This document shows positions 44,101 through 56,636 of a DNA stretch of 64,000 bases, one piece after another. Made by a program: the position numbers and the translations under genes. Positions within the stretch are counted from its first letter, which is position 1. Each line of letters begins with the position of its first letter. This DNA is from Plasmopara viticola (lineage: Eukaryota > Oomycota > Peronosporomycetes > Peronosporales > Peronosporaceae), in assembly GCA_001695595.3 (NCBI GenBank), contig MBPM02000063.1, positions 124,001 through 188,000 of the forward strand, read 5' to 3'. Below the pieces are notes generated by a model, which searched no databases, was not told the DNA's origin, and was given only the letters and a program-made list of their open reading frames with translations.

Positions 44101-44161
44101 GGCGAGGGCTTGGTCGTTGTCGGAGAACAGGGCAGAGTGTGCGGGGCTTGGGCTCATAACC
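41122..44161 (-). pseudogene. E9: gag to mid-RT of an A4 element
   Basis: Gag's PBS ATG is in frame (MSPSPAHSALFSDND) but stops occur at RIK-stop-FDG (near 44068) and FHT-stop-KFKM (near 44042). Beyond these, Gag is open with knuckle CHHCGEHGHWIAKC. A TAA lies near 43264, protease VDSGATQHM follows, then a 1-base insertion near 42772, TAG near 42493, and a 1-base loss near 41950. TAA at 41896-41898 after QDDE is shared with E8. RT begins at 41721 (QMDVKTAFLDGLLDEDIY) and ends at SDHC where E11 inserted. Integrase D, D and E blocks (IHSDVCGPM, RSDNGGEY, NGVAERMSRT) are visible. Confidence 0.88.
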
Positions 44162-44461
44162 TGATGTAAGGCCGAAGTGAGCACTTGTTGGTTGAATGCA
44201 AAGTAAATATATTTAAAGGTCCTTAGTTCGCAACTACATGCTACCTCTAAGCCAATGATTTATCTAAGCCAATCAGAACGACTTATCATCCGGGCGCAAT
44301 CATCTTCCCATCCGGGCGCAATCATCTTCCCATCCCAAAGTCGATCTTTTGCCCATCTTAAACCCGCTCCTTCAAGCAGTCATCAACTGATTGCAGATAC
44401 AGGTACTTACCGATATGCAGGCGCTGGTCGAGGCGTTTCTTTGTCAGTATCTTCGACAACA
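44162..44461 (-). repeat. E9 5' LTR (A4)
   Basis: 300 bp, starting TGATGTAAGGCC and ending CAACA. The PBS GGTTATGAGCCCAAGC complement is at 44146-44161. The right flank is E12's RNase H (CCACTTCG). Confidence 0.88.
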
Positions 44462-44629
44462 CCACTTCGTACGGGAGAAAGTAGAAGACGGCCAAGTCAT
44501 GCTGCAGTATTGTTCGACGCACGACATGCTCGCTGACATCATGACTAAGCCAATAACTGCAGTCCAATTTCAAAATCTTCGGAACAAATTGGGCATCAAG
44601 TCTTCAAGCGCTGACGAGTCGAGTGGGAG
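44462..44629 (+). pseudogene. E12: end of RNase H (A3)
   Basis: Only the last segment, HFVREKVEDGQVMLQYCSTH through DMLADIMTKPITAVQFQNL to DESSGS, is present; the 5' part was removed or displaced when E9 inserted. The tract GAGTGGGAG at 44621-44629 precedes the LTR. The frame continues into the LTR to a stop at 44697-44699 (TANTYR). It is very close to E1 at the left end of the window. Confidence 0.88.
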
Positions 44630-44751
44630 TGTTGAGGATACGACTCTTGTCAAAGATGTTGGCGGACAAACGCCTCGAACAGCGAATACATATCGGTAAG
44701 TATCGGTATCTGCAATCAGTTGATGACTGACTGAGGGAGCGGGTAAAAAAT

Positions 44752-45010
44752 TGTTGAATGAGCTGGAGGAGACGAGGGGAAGAAGCGAAGAGTCTGCGCG
44801 GAGGAGGACCGGAGCGAAGACACTTAAGCAGGAGAAGGAATATTTGGAAGTGATTGATTTATTGGGGCTTACACTTCTACTTCTCGTAACCACTCATTCT
44901 ACATAACGTAATTACCTTAAACCGTAAAAAGTTAAAACTATGTTAAACCGCGGTTCGGATTGAACCGGGTTTGGGTTGTGTACATTACTTGAAACCCATA
45001 ACCCTCAACA
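44752..45010 (-). repeat. E13 3' LTR (C)
   Basis: 259 bp; the adjacent CGCCCCCTCAATG (complement GGGGGCG) is the polypurine tract, as in family B. Confidence 0.88.
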
Positions 45011-47760
45011 CGCCCCCTCAATGCGAACACGCATGTATGCCGAGCTCTTCCATCAGGTCTTTGTGGTGCGGTCCTGGTAGCCCCTTCGTCATGATGTTCG
45101 CCAGCATGATCGCAGTCTAACTTCACTTCAACGCGCTTGACCTCATCACGAATGTAGTAATACTTGATGTCGATGTGCTTGGCTCGACCATGATTTACCG
45201 GATTCTTCGTCATCTTGATACACGACTGGTTGTCTTCCATGATCTTTAGCTCGGGCTCCGACTTGTCCATCGCTGCAGCTAGAATCTTGCAGAGTAGACG
45301 ATGCACTCATTTGCCTTCTTCAATCGCGAGACTTAGCGCAATGTACTCCGCTTCGCTCGTAGACAGCGACACACTTGACTGCTTCTTGCTTCCCCAGCTT
45401 ACAGGAGCACCCATCAGCATGAACACATAGCCCGAAGTCGACTTGCGGTCAGCATGATCTCCAGCCCAGTCCGCGTCGGAATATCCACGAAAGTCCATCT
45501 TGTTGCCAGGCTTGAAGCAAAGACCGTGCTTTTTGGTTCCTTGCAGATAGGGTAGAATGCGCTTAACTGCAATCCAATGCTCGGCTTGTGGGTTCTCCAT
45601 GAAGCGCGAAACGTAGCCAACAGCAAACGCAATATCTGGACGTGTCGCGATCGCCAAGGGCATGAGAGCACCCACTGCTCCACGAAATGGAGCATTAACT
45701 CTGGATGTTGCGTTGCTCGAAACAAGTCGAAAACTTATGTCCGTTGGACTTATCACAGCCTTACAGTCATCCATACTAAAACGCTCGAGAATATCATCCA
45801 CGCAACGTCGCTGGCACAGAGTAAAATGCCGTCAGCGTTGTCCACCAGCTCGATGCCCAGAACAAATGCACACTTGCCGCTGTCCGTCATCTCAAAGCGC
45901 GTCTTTAAGTCCCTTTTGATCTGCGCAATAAGTTCACTTGAGCTGCCGGTAATCAGCACATCATCGACGTACACCAGCAAAAATACACACATGCCGTCTG
46001 TAACTTTGATATAGAGGCATGCGTCGAATTGGGATACTTGGAAACCGATCGAACATACAAACTCGTCGAACGTCTTGTTCCATACGCGCGAAGCTTGTTT
46101 TAAGCCGTAATTCGCCTTCATCAACTTCAAACAATTGTGGTCACCGTCGAGCTCCATTCCTTCGGGCACCACACAATACACGACTTCTTTCATCACGCCG
46201 TACAGAAACGCTGTCACCACATCAAGTTAATCTAGAGGCCACCCAAAGAACTTGGTCAAGCTGATCACCATTCGCAATGTCACATACTTGACAACAGGCG
46301 AGAATGTTTCCGTGTAATCGATGCCGTATTTTTGCTTGAATCCTTTAGCCACGAGACGCGCCTTGTACTTTTCGATGGATCCGTCGGCCTTGCGCTTAAT
46401 CTTGAACACCCACTTGGTTCCAATGGCTTGCTGTCCGGCGGGCAATTTAGCTGGTCGAAGCACACCACGAAGGTGCAACGAGTCCAGTTCTGCATGGATC
46501 GCCTTGCGCCAGTGGACTTGGTCAGGCCCGCTAACAGCATCTTGATATGTCATTGGTTCTGACAGATCGCCGGCTTCGACCGCGTTTGCACTTGCTCACC
46601 AAAAGACAGGAGGGGTAGAGTCATCACCCGATGTGGCTTTCTCTTCTTCATCCGCGGGAAAATGTGATGTCCGCTCGACTGATCTGCGCTTGGCTCGGCG
46701 TTCGTTTGGTCTTTCAGGAGCACTTCCTTCTTCAAGTCCAGCTCCGTGATGCTCATGGTTGGTGCTTGTCGAGTTGCGATCAGTATTCGTCACACTTGTA
46801 CGTTCTTTGCGCTTTCCCGCCGACTTGAAGATCATTGGGTGAGCTGCATCCGGATCACTAATACTTAGCGAGTCGAGGTTGAAATCTTCGTCGTCATCTT
46901 CATGGTCACCACTATTCTTATCCAAGATGCCAAAATTTGATTCGTCGAAGGTGACATTGCGAGTAATCACCACTTGTCCAGCCTCAATATCAAAAACTCT
47001 ATATGCCTTGGACACCTCTTCGTAACCCACGAAGATCCCTGCACGAGCCTTGAGGTCCCACTTGAGCCGCTTTTCTTTGGAGTGAGAACGTAAGTCCGGC
47101 AACCAAAAACACGCATATGTTTGATGCTTGGCTTGAACTTGTGCACGATCTCAAAAGGAGTCTTGTCGTTGGTCTTGGGCGACGGAAGGCGATTCTTGAT
47201 GTAGATGGCCACCATAGCAGCTTCACCCCAAAAACACTTGTCCAACTTGGCATGGTGCAGTCAGTATGGTGCGGCCGATTGTGACAATGGTCCGGATAGC
47301 GCGCTCTGCTGTGCCGTTGGTCTGATGTGCATATGGCACCGTGGTTTGCTGCTCGATACCTTCATTTTCGTAGAAAACTTTAAGCGAGCTAGTTGCAAAC
47401 TCGCGGGCTCCGTCATGTCGTACAAACTTGACCTTCTTGCCGAACTGTGTCTGCACCATCAAGATGTACTTTTTGATACAGTCCTCGCCCTCAGACTTGG
47501 CACGCAGGCAGAAACCCTTCATGCACCCGCTAGCTTTATCCACGATGAGCAAGAGATACTTGCTTCCTCCGAGAGAATTTTTTTCCATGGCCCCACAGAT
47601 GTCGAAGTGGAGCAGCTCGAAGGTGTCATAGTTGCGCTTGTCCCGGTTGCTTGGAAATGGTTTTTGAACCATCTCTCCTTGCTGACAACCTCGGCATGCA
47701 CTTGATCCACTTGTCATAATAGGCACGTTTGCAACCTTGATCATATTGGTGTAACCATCT
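45011..47760 (-). pseudogene. E13 pol: integrase, RT, RNase H, badly broken
   Basis: Family C Pol, recognisable throughout but split into at least seven open pieces. Integrase at 47223-47864 has [15 protein letters not shown] and NGTAERAIR. Frame breaks lie near 47255 and near 47090 (ALTSKE segment), and a stop near 46597. The RT start is at 46227-46553 ([15 protein letters not shown]), a TAA near 46229 cuts QLD, and then [11 protein letters not shown] and YVDDVLITG are at 45753-46220. Another break is near 45785. RNase H at 45307-45801 has YSDADWAGD and SEAEYIAL, with a stop near 45308. The tail EDNQSCIKM and KHIDIKYYYIRD ends near 45100 with further loss. Confidence 0.85.
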
Positions 47761-49091
47761 TGCGAAGCACGTCGACTGGAGCATGGCCCATCCGTGCGTG
47801 CAAGTCGGCACCACTGTTTCCACGTGTAGTCGCATTTACCGAGCGCTGTGCCGTGCGAAGCCAATACAGTCCATCCATGAGATCTGCTGTGGCCACCTCT
47901 TGTTGCGAGGATTTCCGCGCAATATGCATGTGTGCGCCATCAAGTACAACTGAAAACTTGCCATTCTTGTTGATCTGCGGCACAGACAGCAAATTCTTGT
48001 CCATCATCGGTACGTATAGCGCGTTTTTGATATCGATATCGCGTTCTTCACCGTCGGACAGAAACACTCGTTCAATGATGGTGTCAACCCCTTTGATCTC
48101 GGCCTTGTTACCGTCAGCCACCGATAGCTCGCCTTTGTCTTGTTCATTCAGCACGACGAACTTGGCCTTATTGTTGCAGATATGGTGCGTAGCACCACTG
48201 TCGGTCGCCCACATCCCTGGCATATTCTTGCCTGTTGAAAGTCCACATTCTAGCGATACTGCAATCGCGACACGGTCGTGCTCGTAGTCGTCGTTGGGTC
48301 GATAGTAAATGTTGTTGGATCCGCGTCCACGAGCTTGGCCGCCGCGTCGAGCACCTCGATTGTCATCCTTTTGCTTGGTCCAGCATCGCTCCACGGAATG
48401 CCCCAATTTCCCACAATACGTGCATTGGCGAGACTCACGCTCAGCACTAAATGCCTTAGCCGCATCTTCGGTCTTGATCGCCGGAGTCTTTGCGCTCTGC
48501 CGCTTGATATGCTCATTCGTTAGCACTTTTACAACGTCTTGCGTGTGCAATTCTGCGTTGCTGATCTCCAAGTTAAGAACAACATTCTCGTAACTTTTAG
48601 GGAGAATTCGCAACAAACAGATCGCAACATCTTCATCCTCCATCTTGGCACCAATGCTGCTGAGCTTGGCGCTGATGTTGAGGACTTCGTTGCAATGGTG
48701 CATGACGTTGTCGCCTTCCGCCATCTCCATACTAAAGAGTTGACGCTTCAAGTAGATGCATCCAGCTTTCTGTGATCCACCGTAGAGCGTCTTGATGCGC
48801 TGCCACGCGACCCACGCTTCCTCGCAGTCATCAACCACGTGTTGATAGTCGGCCTCCATATGCAGGGGCATCAGTCCGAAAGCGACGTTGCTGGTCTTGA
48901 CGTACTCGTCCGCAGCGCGAGCATCAGCGAAGGTCGGAATTACCTCTCGGTTGACCACGTGCCATACCGACTTGGTCAGGAACACGCCACGCATGAAACG
49001 GTTCCACGTGGCAAAGTTGTCGCCGTTTAATTTTTTCGATTGCGATCTTGGCCGAGACATTGTGCGCAGAAGACATGGTCGTTGGGGTCAT
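47741..49091 (-). pseudogene. E13 gag-protease
   Basis: The PBS ATG is at 49091 ([15 protein letters not shown]). One extra base in an A-run near 49028 shifts the frame before FNGDN. From there Gag is open: knuckle [14 protein letters not shown] and protease [11 protein letters not shown]. Beyond these, [17 protein letters not shown] leads to a frame break near 47750 before the integrase zinc Cys pair. Confidence 0.85.
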
Positions 49092-49095
49092 AACC

Positions 49096-49353
49096 TGTTG
49101 AATGAGCTGAAGGAGACGAAGGGAAGAAGCGAAGAGTCTGCGCGAAGGAGGACCGGAGCGTAGACACTTAAGCAGGAGAAGGAATATTTGGAAGTGATTA
49201 ACTTTTTGGGCTTACACTTCTACATCTCGTAACCACTCATTCTACATAACGTAATTACCTTAAGCCGTAAAAAGTAAGAACTATGTTAAACCGCGGTTCG
49301 GATTGAACCGGGTTTGGGTTGTGTACATTACCTGATACCCATAACCCTCAATA
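49096..49353 (-). repeat. E13 5' LTR (C)
   Basis: About 258 bp. In element sense AATCACTTCCAAATATTCC resembles the Inr-FPR arrangement, but the FPR part has two mismatches. Confidence 0.85.
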
Positions 49354-49528
49354 AAGATGGGCAAAAGATCGGTTTCGGGATGGGAAAATGATTGCGCCCG
49401 GATGGTGAGTCGTTCTGATTGGCTTAGATAAATCATTGGCTTAGAGGTAGCATGTAGTTGTGAACTAAGAACCTTTTAAATATATTCACTTTGCATTTTA
49501 CCAATTAGTGCACACTCGAGCTTCTTCA

Positions 49529-52500
49529 CGCACAGAAAGACTTTTAGCCATACGGCTTTTTGAGCTGCTTCTGATAGGGCCATATACTCTGCCTCAGTTG
49601 ACGAGAGTGCTAATGTGCGCTTCTTTTTGCTTCTCCAGCTGATACATCCGTTGTTCGTGACGAAGACATAGCCACTTGTGCTGCGACGCGACTCAATGTC
49701 TCCTGCCCAGTCAGCGTCTGAAAATCCTTGGATTGTTGAGGCACCATTCCGAGAAAACACTAGTCCATGCGTCTGGGTGGCATTCAAATTTCGCAGTACG
49801 CGCTTCAAAGCCTGCCAGTGTGTCGGACACGGATCGGCTGCGAATCGGCTCAGCACTCCCACTGCTGCTGCAAGATCTGGACGAGTAGCAACCACCAAGT
49901 ACATGATACCACCGATAGCATTTCGATATGGCACGTTTTTCATTGTGTCCTCGTGCTTGCATCCACCATTGCACATATTCTTTGTCAGCTTCAATCCTGG
50001 ATCTTGAGGAGTCTTTACTGGCTTGCAATCCTGCATCCCAAACTTTAGCAAAATTGACTTGAGGAACTTGGTTTGCCGCATCGTAGCTTGACCTTTAGTG
50101 CTATCCCGATTGATCTCCATTCCGAGAAAAAACTTTAGTTCGCCGAGGTCCGTCATCTCGAATCGTTTGCTTAGCGCTTGCTTTGTCGTTGAGAGCAAGA
50201 TGCCGTCACTGCTCGCAATAATCAAGTCGTCGACATAGAGTACCACAGAAATCATTGACTCGTCACTGCGTTTGCTGTATATGCAATGATCTGACTTGCT
50301 CTTGGTAGAACCCATCTTAACCATGAAATCGTCAATCGTTCGGTTCCACATCCGTGGTGACTGCTCTAAACCGAAGAGCGAACGCTTTAGCTTGCACACA
50401 TGCTCCGGTCGACTTGGGTCAGCATATCCATCCGTTTGCTGCATATAAATGTCTTCATCCAGAACACCATTTAGAAACGCAGTTTTGACGTCCATTTGGT
50501 GAAGCCTGAGATCATACTTGGCAGCCAGGCTTAGCACAATGCGAATTGACGTAAACTTGGCTACAGGTGCAAACTTCTCCTCGTAATCCACACCATACTT
50601 CTGCGAGAAACGTTTTGCAACCAGCCGTGCCTTAAACCGCTCGATGTCCCCATCTTGATTCTCTTTAACGCGAAAAACCCAGCGACAACCGATCGCTTTT
50701 CGTCCCTTCGGCAGTAGAACTGTATCCCATGTTTTATTCCTTATCAAGGAGTCAATTTCGGAATCGCAAGCTTCCTTCCACTTGCACGCGTCATCGGATT
50801 CCAATGCCGACTTGTACGTCGTCGGCATTTCCCTCACTGAATACATGACGTGTGCTGCATCAAACCCTCCATTTTCTTCACTTATTGCGAAGGCTGACAT
50901 TTCTTCAAGGGTCGACCGCTGGTAACATGACGCGTGTCGCTTGGATCTTGGAGTTTCTGTTTTCTTTTCGAGCGACTGATTCCTTGTGTGCCGTTTAGTC
51001 CCGGACTCGAAGTCAACGTCGCGTTCTGGCACCTGATCATCATCCATCTTTGACTCTTCACGGCCATTTTCGGTGCTTGATTCTGTGTCGGCATCAGTGA
51101 TACTGTCGTTTTCTTCATCCACCAGCTCAACAATCTTGTTATAGTCCTGCCTTCCTTTGTCGATAACGTCCTCTTTGAATTGTGCACCGCAACTCATTAT
51201 AATGCGCCCGGTCGAAAATTCTTCGAACCGGTATGTCTTTGTATGCTCCGAATAGCCCAAAAAAGCGACATAAGATGGCTTTTGCGTCAGGTTTGAAACG
51301 CTTCTCTTTCGAAACGTGGACATACGCATGACATCCAAACACTTTGAGATTGGCCAAGAGCGGTTTCTTCGTTGTCGAAAGCTCGTGTGGTGACTTCTTC
51401 AATCCAGCTGCACGAATAGGACACCGATTACGGAGAAACGTTGCGGTCATTATTGCTTCACCCCAATAGCCTTTGGACATTCCAGCATGCTCTAACATGC
51501 ATCTTGCACACTCAACCAATGTTCGATTCATGCGTTCAGCTACTCCGTTTAACTAAGGAGTATACAGTGGCGAAAACTTGAGCACGATTCCTCGATCCGT
51601 GCAAAATTTGGTCATCGTACCCGACGTGTACTCGCCTCCATTGTCACTTCGCAAAGAGTCTTGACTCGCTTGCCAGTCTACTTTTCAGCAAAGGCAACAA
51701 ACTCGGCAAACTTGTCTACAACTTCAGACTTGGACTTGATTAGGTAGATAATGCAGTAACGTGACTTGTCATCGATGAGCGTAACGAAGTAGCGCTTTCC
51801 ACTGAACGTTGACGTTTGCATTGGACCGCACACGTCACTATGCACAACTTCAAGAATGTCTTTAGCTCGATCAAGCGAAGATGTTTGAAAGCGCACACGA
51901 GTTTGTTTTCCTAGCGCACACCCGTCACAAAGCTCCCATTTGCTCACCGATGTTAATGCAATACCGGTGGCAAGTTTCTTTTTGACAATTGCATCAAGCC
52001 CTTCGAACCCGATATGACCAAGCCGTAGGTGCCAGAGGTACGAATTGGTGTCCCTCACGCAGCCAGACAGCTCGGCCACACACACTTTCTCAGGAGCAAC
52101 AGGAATCATATGAAGCTTGAACAATCCTTTTCCTTCACGAGCACCAATTTTCCATTTCACCCCCTTTGTCTCCGCGAAGCCATCATTGTCAAACATTACC
52201 GGACCAACGTCTTTGGTAAACCGACCAACCGAAAACAAACTGCGAGACAACATCGGAATATGCCACACATTAGTGAGCACTCCCTTTCTCACTCCATTTG
52301 ATGTCTTCATGGACATAACGACATCTCCACTGCCGATTGCTTGCACGACACCGTTGTCTGCTAGATGCACGTCCACTGGAGTGAAGACCTTGTAGTTCCT
52401 CATAAACCTTCTTGAGTTTGACATGTGCTGCGTCGCTCCTGAGTCAACCAGCCAAATGTCACTCGACTTGACAGAGCTATCGCAATCGCCAACCGAAAAC

Positions 52501-53347
52501 AAGTAGTCATCACTGTCGTCCCCATTAGCAAAGTTTGCACGCTGTGAACGATGTCCCTCAAAGTCGTTGCTCGCTCGCAGTGGGCACTCTGCCATCCAAT
52601 GCCCTTGTTTGCCGCAATTGTGACACGCCCCGGTCATCTTCACCGGTCGTCCTTTGCGCTTGTTATCTCGTAACATAAACGCTTGACCAGACATAGCTCC
52701 GTCGCCGCTCTGCTCCTTACGTTTCTCTCTTCATGCAACAGGAGCGACGTCACAAGCTCCCACGTCAGCGTGTCGGAACGCGACTCCAGCGCCGTGATGA
52801 GGAACTGGTACGAATCACTCAGACGTCCAAGAAGCGTGATTACCAGGTCGTCCTCACTCACCGGAGCGCCCACCGCGTCTAGCTGCTCAGCTAGTGTCTT
52901 GAGCTTGTTGATGTGCTCGAGCACACCGTCGCCATCCTCCATCATCGTTGTGAAGAACCTTCGACGAAGAAAGAGCTTATTCGCCAAGCTCCTCTTCTCG
53001 AAGTGTCCCTCCAACCTTGACCACGCATCGTACGCATCCTTGGCCGAGCGAACCAGCGGCAGCTGCGAGTCCTCCATCGAAAGACAGATTATCGCCAGCG
53101 CCTTTCGAGCCTTACGCTTAAAGGTCGACTAGTCCATCGGGTTACTCAGCTGCTCAAGCTTTATCTCCCCGCTCGCAACTTCCCAGAGGTCGCGCTCCTC
53201 CAACACCATTCGCATTTTGAACTTCCACGTATGGAAGTTCGTTCCGTCGAACTTGTTGATGCGGCTCGGCGTGGCGTCCATAGTGGTGGCGAAGGCGGTG
53301 TCAAGGGTGGGGGTGAAGAAGGCAGAGGCTGCGGGGCTTGGGCTCAT
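49529..53347 (-). pseudogene. E14: A2 gag-pol, 3' end cut in RNase H
   Basis: This is a sister of E5. It starts at the PBS ATG (53347: MSPSPAASAFFTPT). Breaks are TAG at 53129-53131 (Gln), a 2-base loss near 52727 (Gag), a small deletion near 52183 (DGFAETKG, in frame), a frame break near 51655, TAG near 51555 (Gln of TPQLNG), and a 1-base insertion near 51263. Knuckle CHNCGKQGHWMAEC, VDSGATQHM, integrase HSDVCGPM and RT QMDVKTAFL / YVDDLIIASS remain. RNase H reads FSDADWAGD and [10 protein letters not shown], then is cut after FLCVKK by E12's LTR. RT is open from about 51240 to 49529. Confidence 0.88.
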
Positions 53348-53351
53348 AACC

Positions 53352-53661
53352 TGTTGAAAAGGTCACTTGAGCGGAAGATGGCAAAATGCAAAGTGAGTAT
53401 ATTTAAAGGTCCTTAGTTCGCAACTACATGCTACTTCTAAGCCAATGATTTATATAAACCAATCAGGACGACTTACCATCCGGGCGCAAGCATCTTCCCA
53501 TCCGGGCGCAATCATCTCAAGTGCGCCTGTCCCATGCGCCTCTCCATGCCGTCACTGTCGCTTGGTCGCACCGTCTACTAGTATCAATACCGGGAGCCTA
53601 CCGGTCATTTACTGCTGGTCGAAGCGTCATACCTTCAGCACGAGGTATTCCATAAACAACA
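53352..53661 (-). repeat. E14 5' LTR, A2 near the PBS, divergent beyond
   Basis: Bases 53352-53515 match the A2 LTR (TGTTGAAAAGGTCACTTGAG). From 53516 to CAACA at 53661 the sequence is unlike the other A LTRs but resembles 62949-63073 (GTGCGCCTGTCCCATG). It is a recombinant or a fifth LTR subtype. The flank at 53662 is E15's RT. Confidence 0.75.
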
Positions 53662-56379
53662 GAAAACCCTTTGCCACGAGTCGTCTTGTATTTCTCAATT
53701 GAGCCGTCGGCCTTTCGCTTGATCTTAAAAACCCACCTAGTTCCGATAGCTTAAAGTCCTGATGGCAACTTTGCAGCTCGAAAGTCTTGACGAAGCCGCG
53801 TTGAATCAAGTTCCGCACGAATGGCTTTGCGCCAATGAAGCTGATCGGGTCCACTTATAGCTTCTTGATAAGTGGTTGGCTCGGATAAGTCGTAAGCTTC
53901 GACAGCGTTTACACTCGCACGCCAGAATGTCGGTGAAGCTGAGTCTGTGTTTACGTCTTCGGAAGCATGAGCTTCTCGGCCAACGTTAGATCCTGTTTGC
54001 ATACGAGATTGTCGCTTGGTTCGACGTGAGTCAATTTCTTCAGGAGCACTTGTTTCATCCAGTCCTGCTTCACGATACTCGGGACTTGAAGCTCTATCTG
54101 ATTGACGCTGCTTGCGCTTACCTGTTTGCTTGAAGTTCGTCGTGTATGTGAAACCTTCGTCTTCTATTTCGAGTGAGTCGAAGTCCATGTTTGCTTCCTC
54201 AATATCGTCAAAAATGTTGACTTCCAAATCACCAAAACTTGATTCATCAAACTTTACGTCCCGACTGATCACTATTTGCTGAGTTTGAATGTCGTAGACT
54301 CGATATGCTTTATACACTTCTTTATGGCCCACAAACACACCAACTCGAGACTTGGGGTCCCACTTGAGCCTCTTTTCTTTCGGAGTCAAAACGTAGGCCC
54401 GACACCCAAAGACACGCATATGTCCAACGCTTGGCTTGAGCTTGTGAATGATCTCGAATGGAGTCTTGTTCTTCATTTTTGGTGAGGGAAGGCGGTTCTT
54501 GATTATATGCAGTCATAGCGGCCTCTCCCCAACAACTCTTGTCCAGTTGAGCGTGATGTAGTATGCTGCGTCCAATAGTCACAATCGTCCTTATTGCACG
54601 CTCAGCTGTTCCGTTGATTTGATGCGCGTATGGGACTGTTGTCTGCTGCTCGATACCCTCCATCTCGTAAAAACCTTTTAACGAGTTGGTTGCAAACTCA
54701 CGAGCTCCGTCGTGACGTACGAACTTGACTTTCTTTCCAAATTGAGTCTAAACCTTCACAATGTAAGTTTTGATTGCAACTTCGCTGTCCGATCTGGCTT
54801 ACAAGCAGAAACCCTTCATACATCCACTGGCCTCATCCACAATTAGTAGGAGATACTTGCTTCCCCCAAGTGATACCTGCTCCATTGGGCCGCGGATGTC
54901 AAAGTGGAGAAGCTCAAAGGAGGCAAATCGACGCTTGTCAGGATTACTTGAAAACGGTTTCTGGACCATCTTGCCCTCTTGGCACCCGCGACAAATGTTC
55001 GGCGAAGTTGACATTGATGCATCACAAACGTCTTTGATTATTCCACCAGAAATCAATTTGCGGAGAACATCACTAGGCGCGTGACCCAACTGTGCATGCA
55101 GGTCAATCTTGTTACTCGATTCAGTCATATTAGCCGATGGCCGTAAGGTCCGTAGCCAGTAAAGACCGTCAACTAGGTCGGCTGTTGCCACTATCCCTTT
55201 TGAATTCTTCGACTCAATGTCCATGCGGGCACCGTCAAATACCACTTGGAAGCAACCGCTTTTGTTGACCTGCGGGACAAAGAGCAGGTTCTTGCTCATC
55301 TTTGGAACGTGAAGCGCATCTTTGATTTCAATGTCGCGTATGTCACCGTTGGGTAGCACCACCCGCTCAAAAATGGTTCCCACACCCATAATTGCAGTTT
55401 TGCTTCCATCTGCTACCGCAAGTTCGCCACAATTTTGTTCATCGAGAGTCCGAAACTTGGACTTGTCGTAGCAAGTGTGGTGCGTGGCACCACTGTCAAT
55501 GGCCCACATGCCTGGAATATCTTTGCCCGAAGACAGCTCGCATTCCAATGATACTGCAAATGCGGTCCGATCGTAGTCGTTGTTGTACCGAAACTGTACA
55601 TTGCTTGCTCCGCGTCCACGATTTTGTACGCCGCGTCGAGCTCCTCGATTGTCATCCTTTTGCTAGGCCCAGCATCGTTCCATCGTATGCCCCAATTTGC
55701 CACAATATGTGCATTGGTGGGACTCTCTTTCGGCACTGAACGCCTTGGCTGCGTCTTCAGTTTTCACCTCTGGAGTCCTCCCACCTTGTCGTTTGATGTG
55801 CTCGTTTGTCAGCGCCTTCACAACGTCTTGCGTCCGCAATTCTGCACTGCTCATCTCCAAGTTTAGCACGACGTTCTCGTAGCTTTTTGGCAGACTCCGA
55901 AGCAGACAAATCGCGACGTCCTCATCCTCCATATTGGCACCGATACTGCTTAGCTTGGCGCTGATGTTGACAACCTCATTGCAGTGATGCAGGACATTGT
56001 CGCCTTCCGCCATTTCCATGCTAAAAAGTTGGCGCTTCAGGTAGATGCGACCAGCCTTTTGTGACCCGCCGTAAAGTGATTTGATACGGATCCAGGCAGC
56101 ATAGGCTTCTTCGCAGTTGTCGACTACATGATGATAGTCCGCGTCCATGTGTAGTAGCATCAAGCCGAACGCAATGTTGCTGGCTCTGATGTACTCATCG
56201 CTAGCGCGAGCATCAGTGAATGTCGGCGTGACCTCCCGATTAACCACGTGCCACATCGACTTGGTGAGAAACACGCCGCGCATGTATCGGCACCACGTAG
56301 CGTAGTTATCCCCGTTGAATTTGTCGACAAGTACTTTTGACGAAACATCTTGCGTGGAGGACATGGTCGTTGGGCTCAT
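53662..56379 (-). pseudogene. E15: family C gag, protease, integrase and RT start
   Basis: It starts at the PBS ATG (56379): [15 protein letters not shown]. Gag is open to the stop after CW (55664), with knuckle [14 protein letters not shown]. Protease [11 protein letters not shown] sits in an open piece at 54799-55548, with the HHCC residues [11 protein letters not shown] and CRGCQEGKM and integrase FDIRGPM. A stop interrupts near 54795 (Leu of FCLXAR) and others lie near 54750. Then NGTAERAIR (54322-54663), a frame break near 54500, the C-terminal domain and acidic linker (53751-54476), and the RT start [12 protein letters not shown]. The rest of RT and RNase H is missing; E14's LTR cuts at AKGF. 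Confidence 0.85.
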
Positions 56380-56383
56380 AAAC

Positions 56384-56636
56384 TGTTAATTGTCTGAGGC
56401 CAGAAGGTAAGGAAGGCTGAAGAAACGAAGTGAAGGGTCGTTTGCGTTAAAGCGAAGACACTGGACTGAGAGGAAGTAAATTTGAAAGTGATTGATTTAT
56501 TGGTGTTTAAACTCCTACTACTCGTTGACATAACGTAATCATTTTGAGCCGTAAAAAGTAAAAACTATGTTGAACCGAGGTTCAGATTGAACCGGGTTGG
56601 GTTGTGTACGTCACCCGAAACCCATAACCCTTAACA
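56384..56636 (-). repeat. E15 5' LTR (C, divergent)
   Basis: 253 bp, TGTTAATTGTCTGAGG to CTTAACA; TTGAACCGAGGTTCAGATTG and CCCATAACCC are shared with E13. The PBS complement GTTTATGAGCCC has one change. The right flank is E16's RNase H. Confidence 0.85.

Larger units (their letters stand above)
44752..49353 (-). mobile_element. E13: full-length family C element
   Basis: This 4.6-kb element has LTRs of about 259 bp (44752-45010 and 49096-49353) that differ at roughly 15 positions. It inserted into E12's 3' LTR with a one-mismatch target duplication (44747-44751 and 49354-49358). The LTR starts TGTTGAGGG at the left copy but TATTGAGGG at the right copy. The PBS complement is GGTTATGACCCC at 49084-49095. 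Confidence 0.9.
44630..49528 (+). repeat. E12 3' LTR (A3), split by E13
   Basis: The parts 44630-44751 and 49359-49528 form one A3 LTR (TGTTGAGGATACGAC to CTTCTTCA). E13 lies between, with near target duplication AAAAT / AAGAT. Bases just before E13 have drifted (GGGTAAAAAAT for expected GGGTTCAAGAT). The right flank CGCAC is E14's RNase H. Confidence 0.85.
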
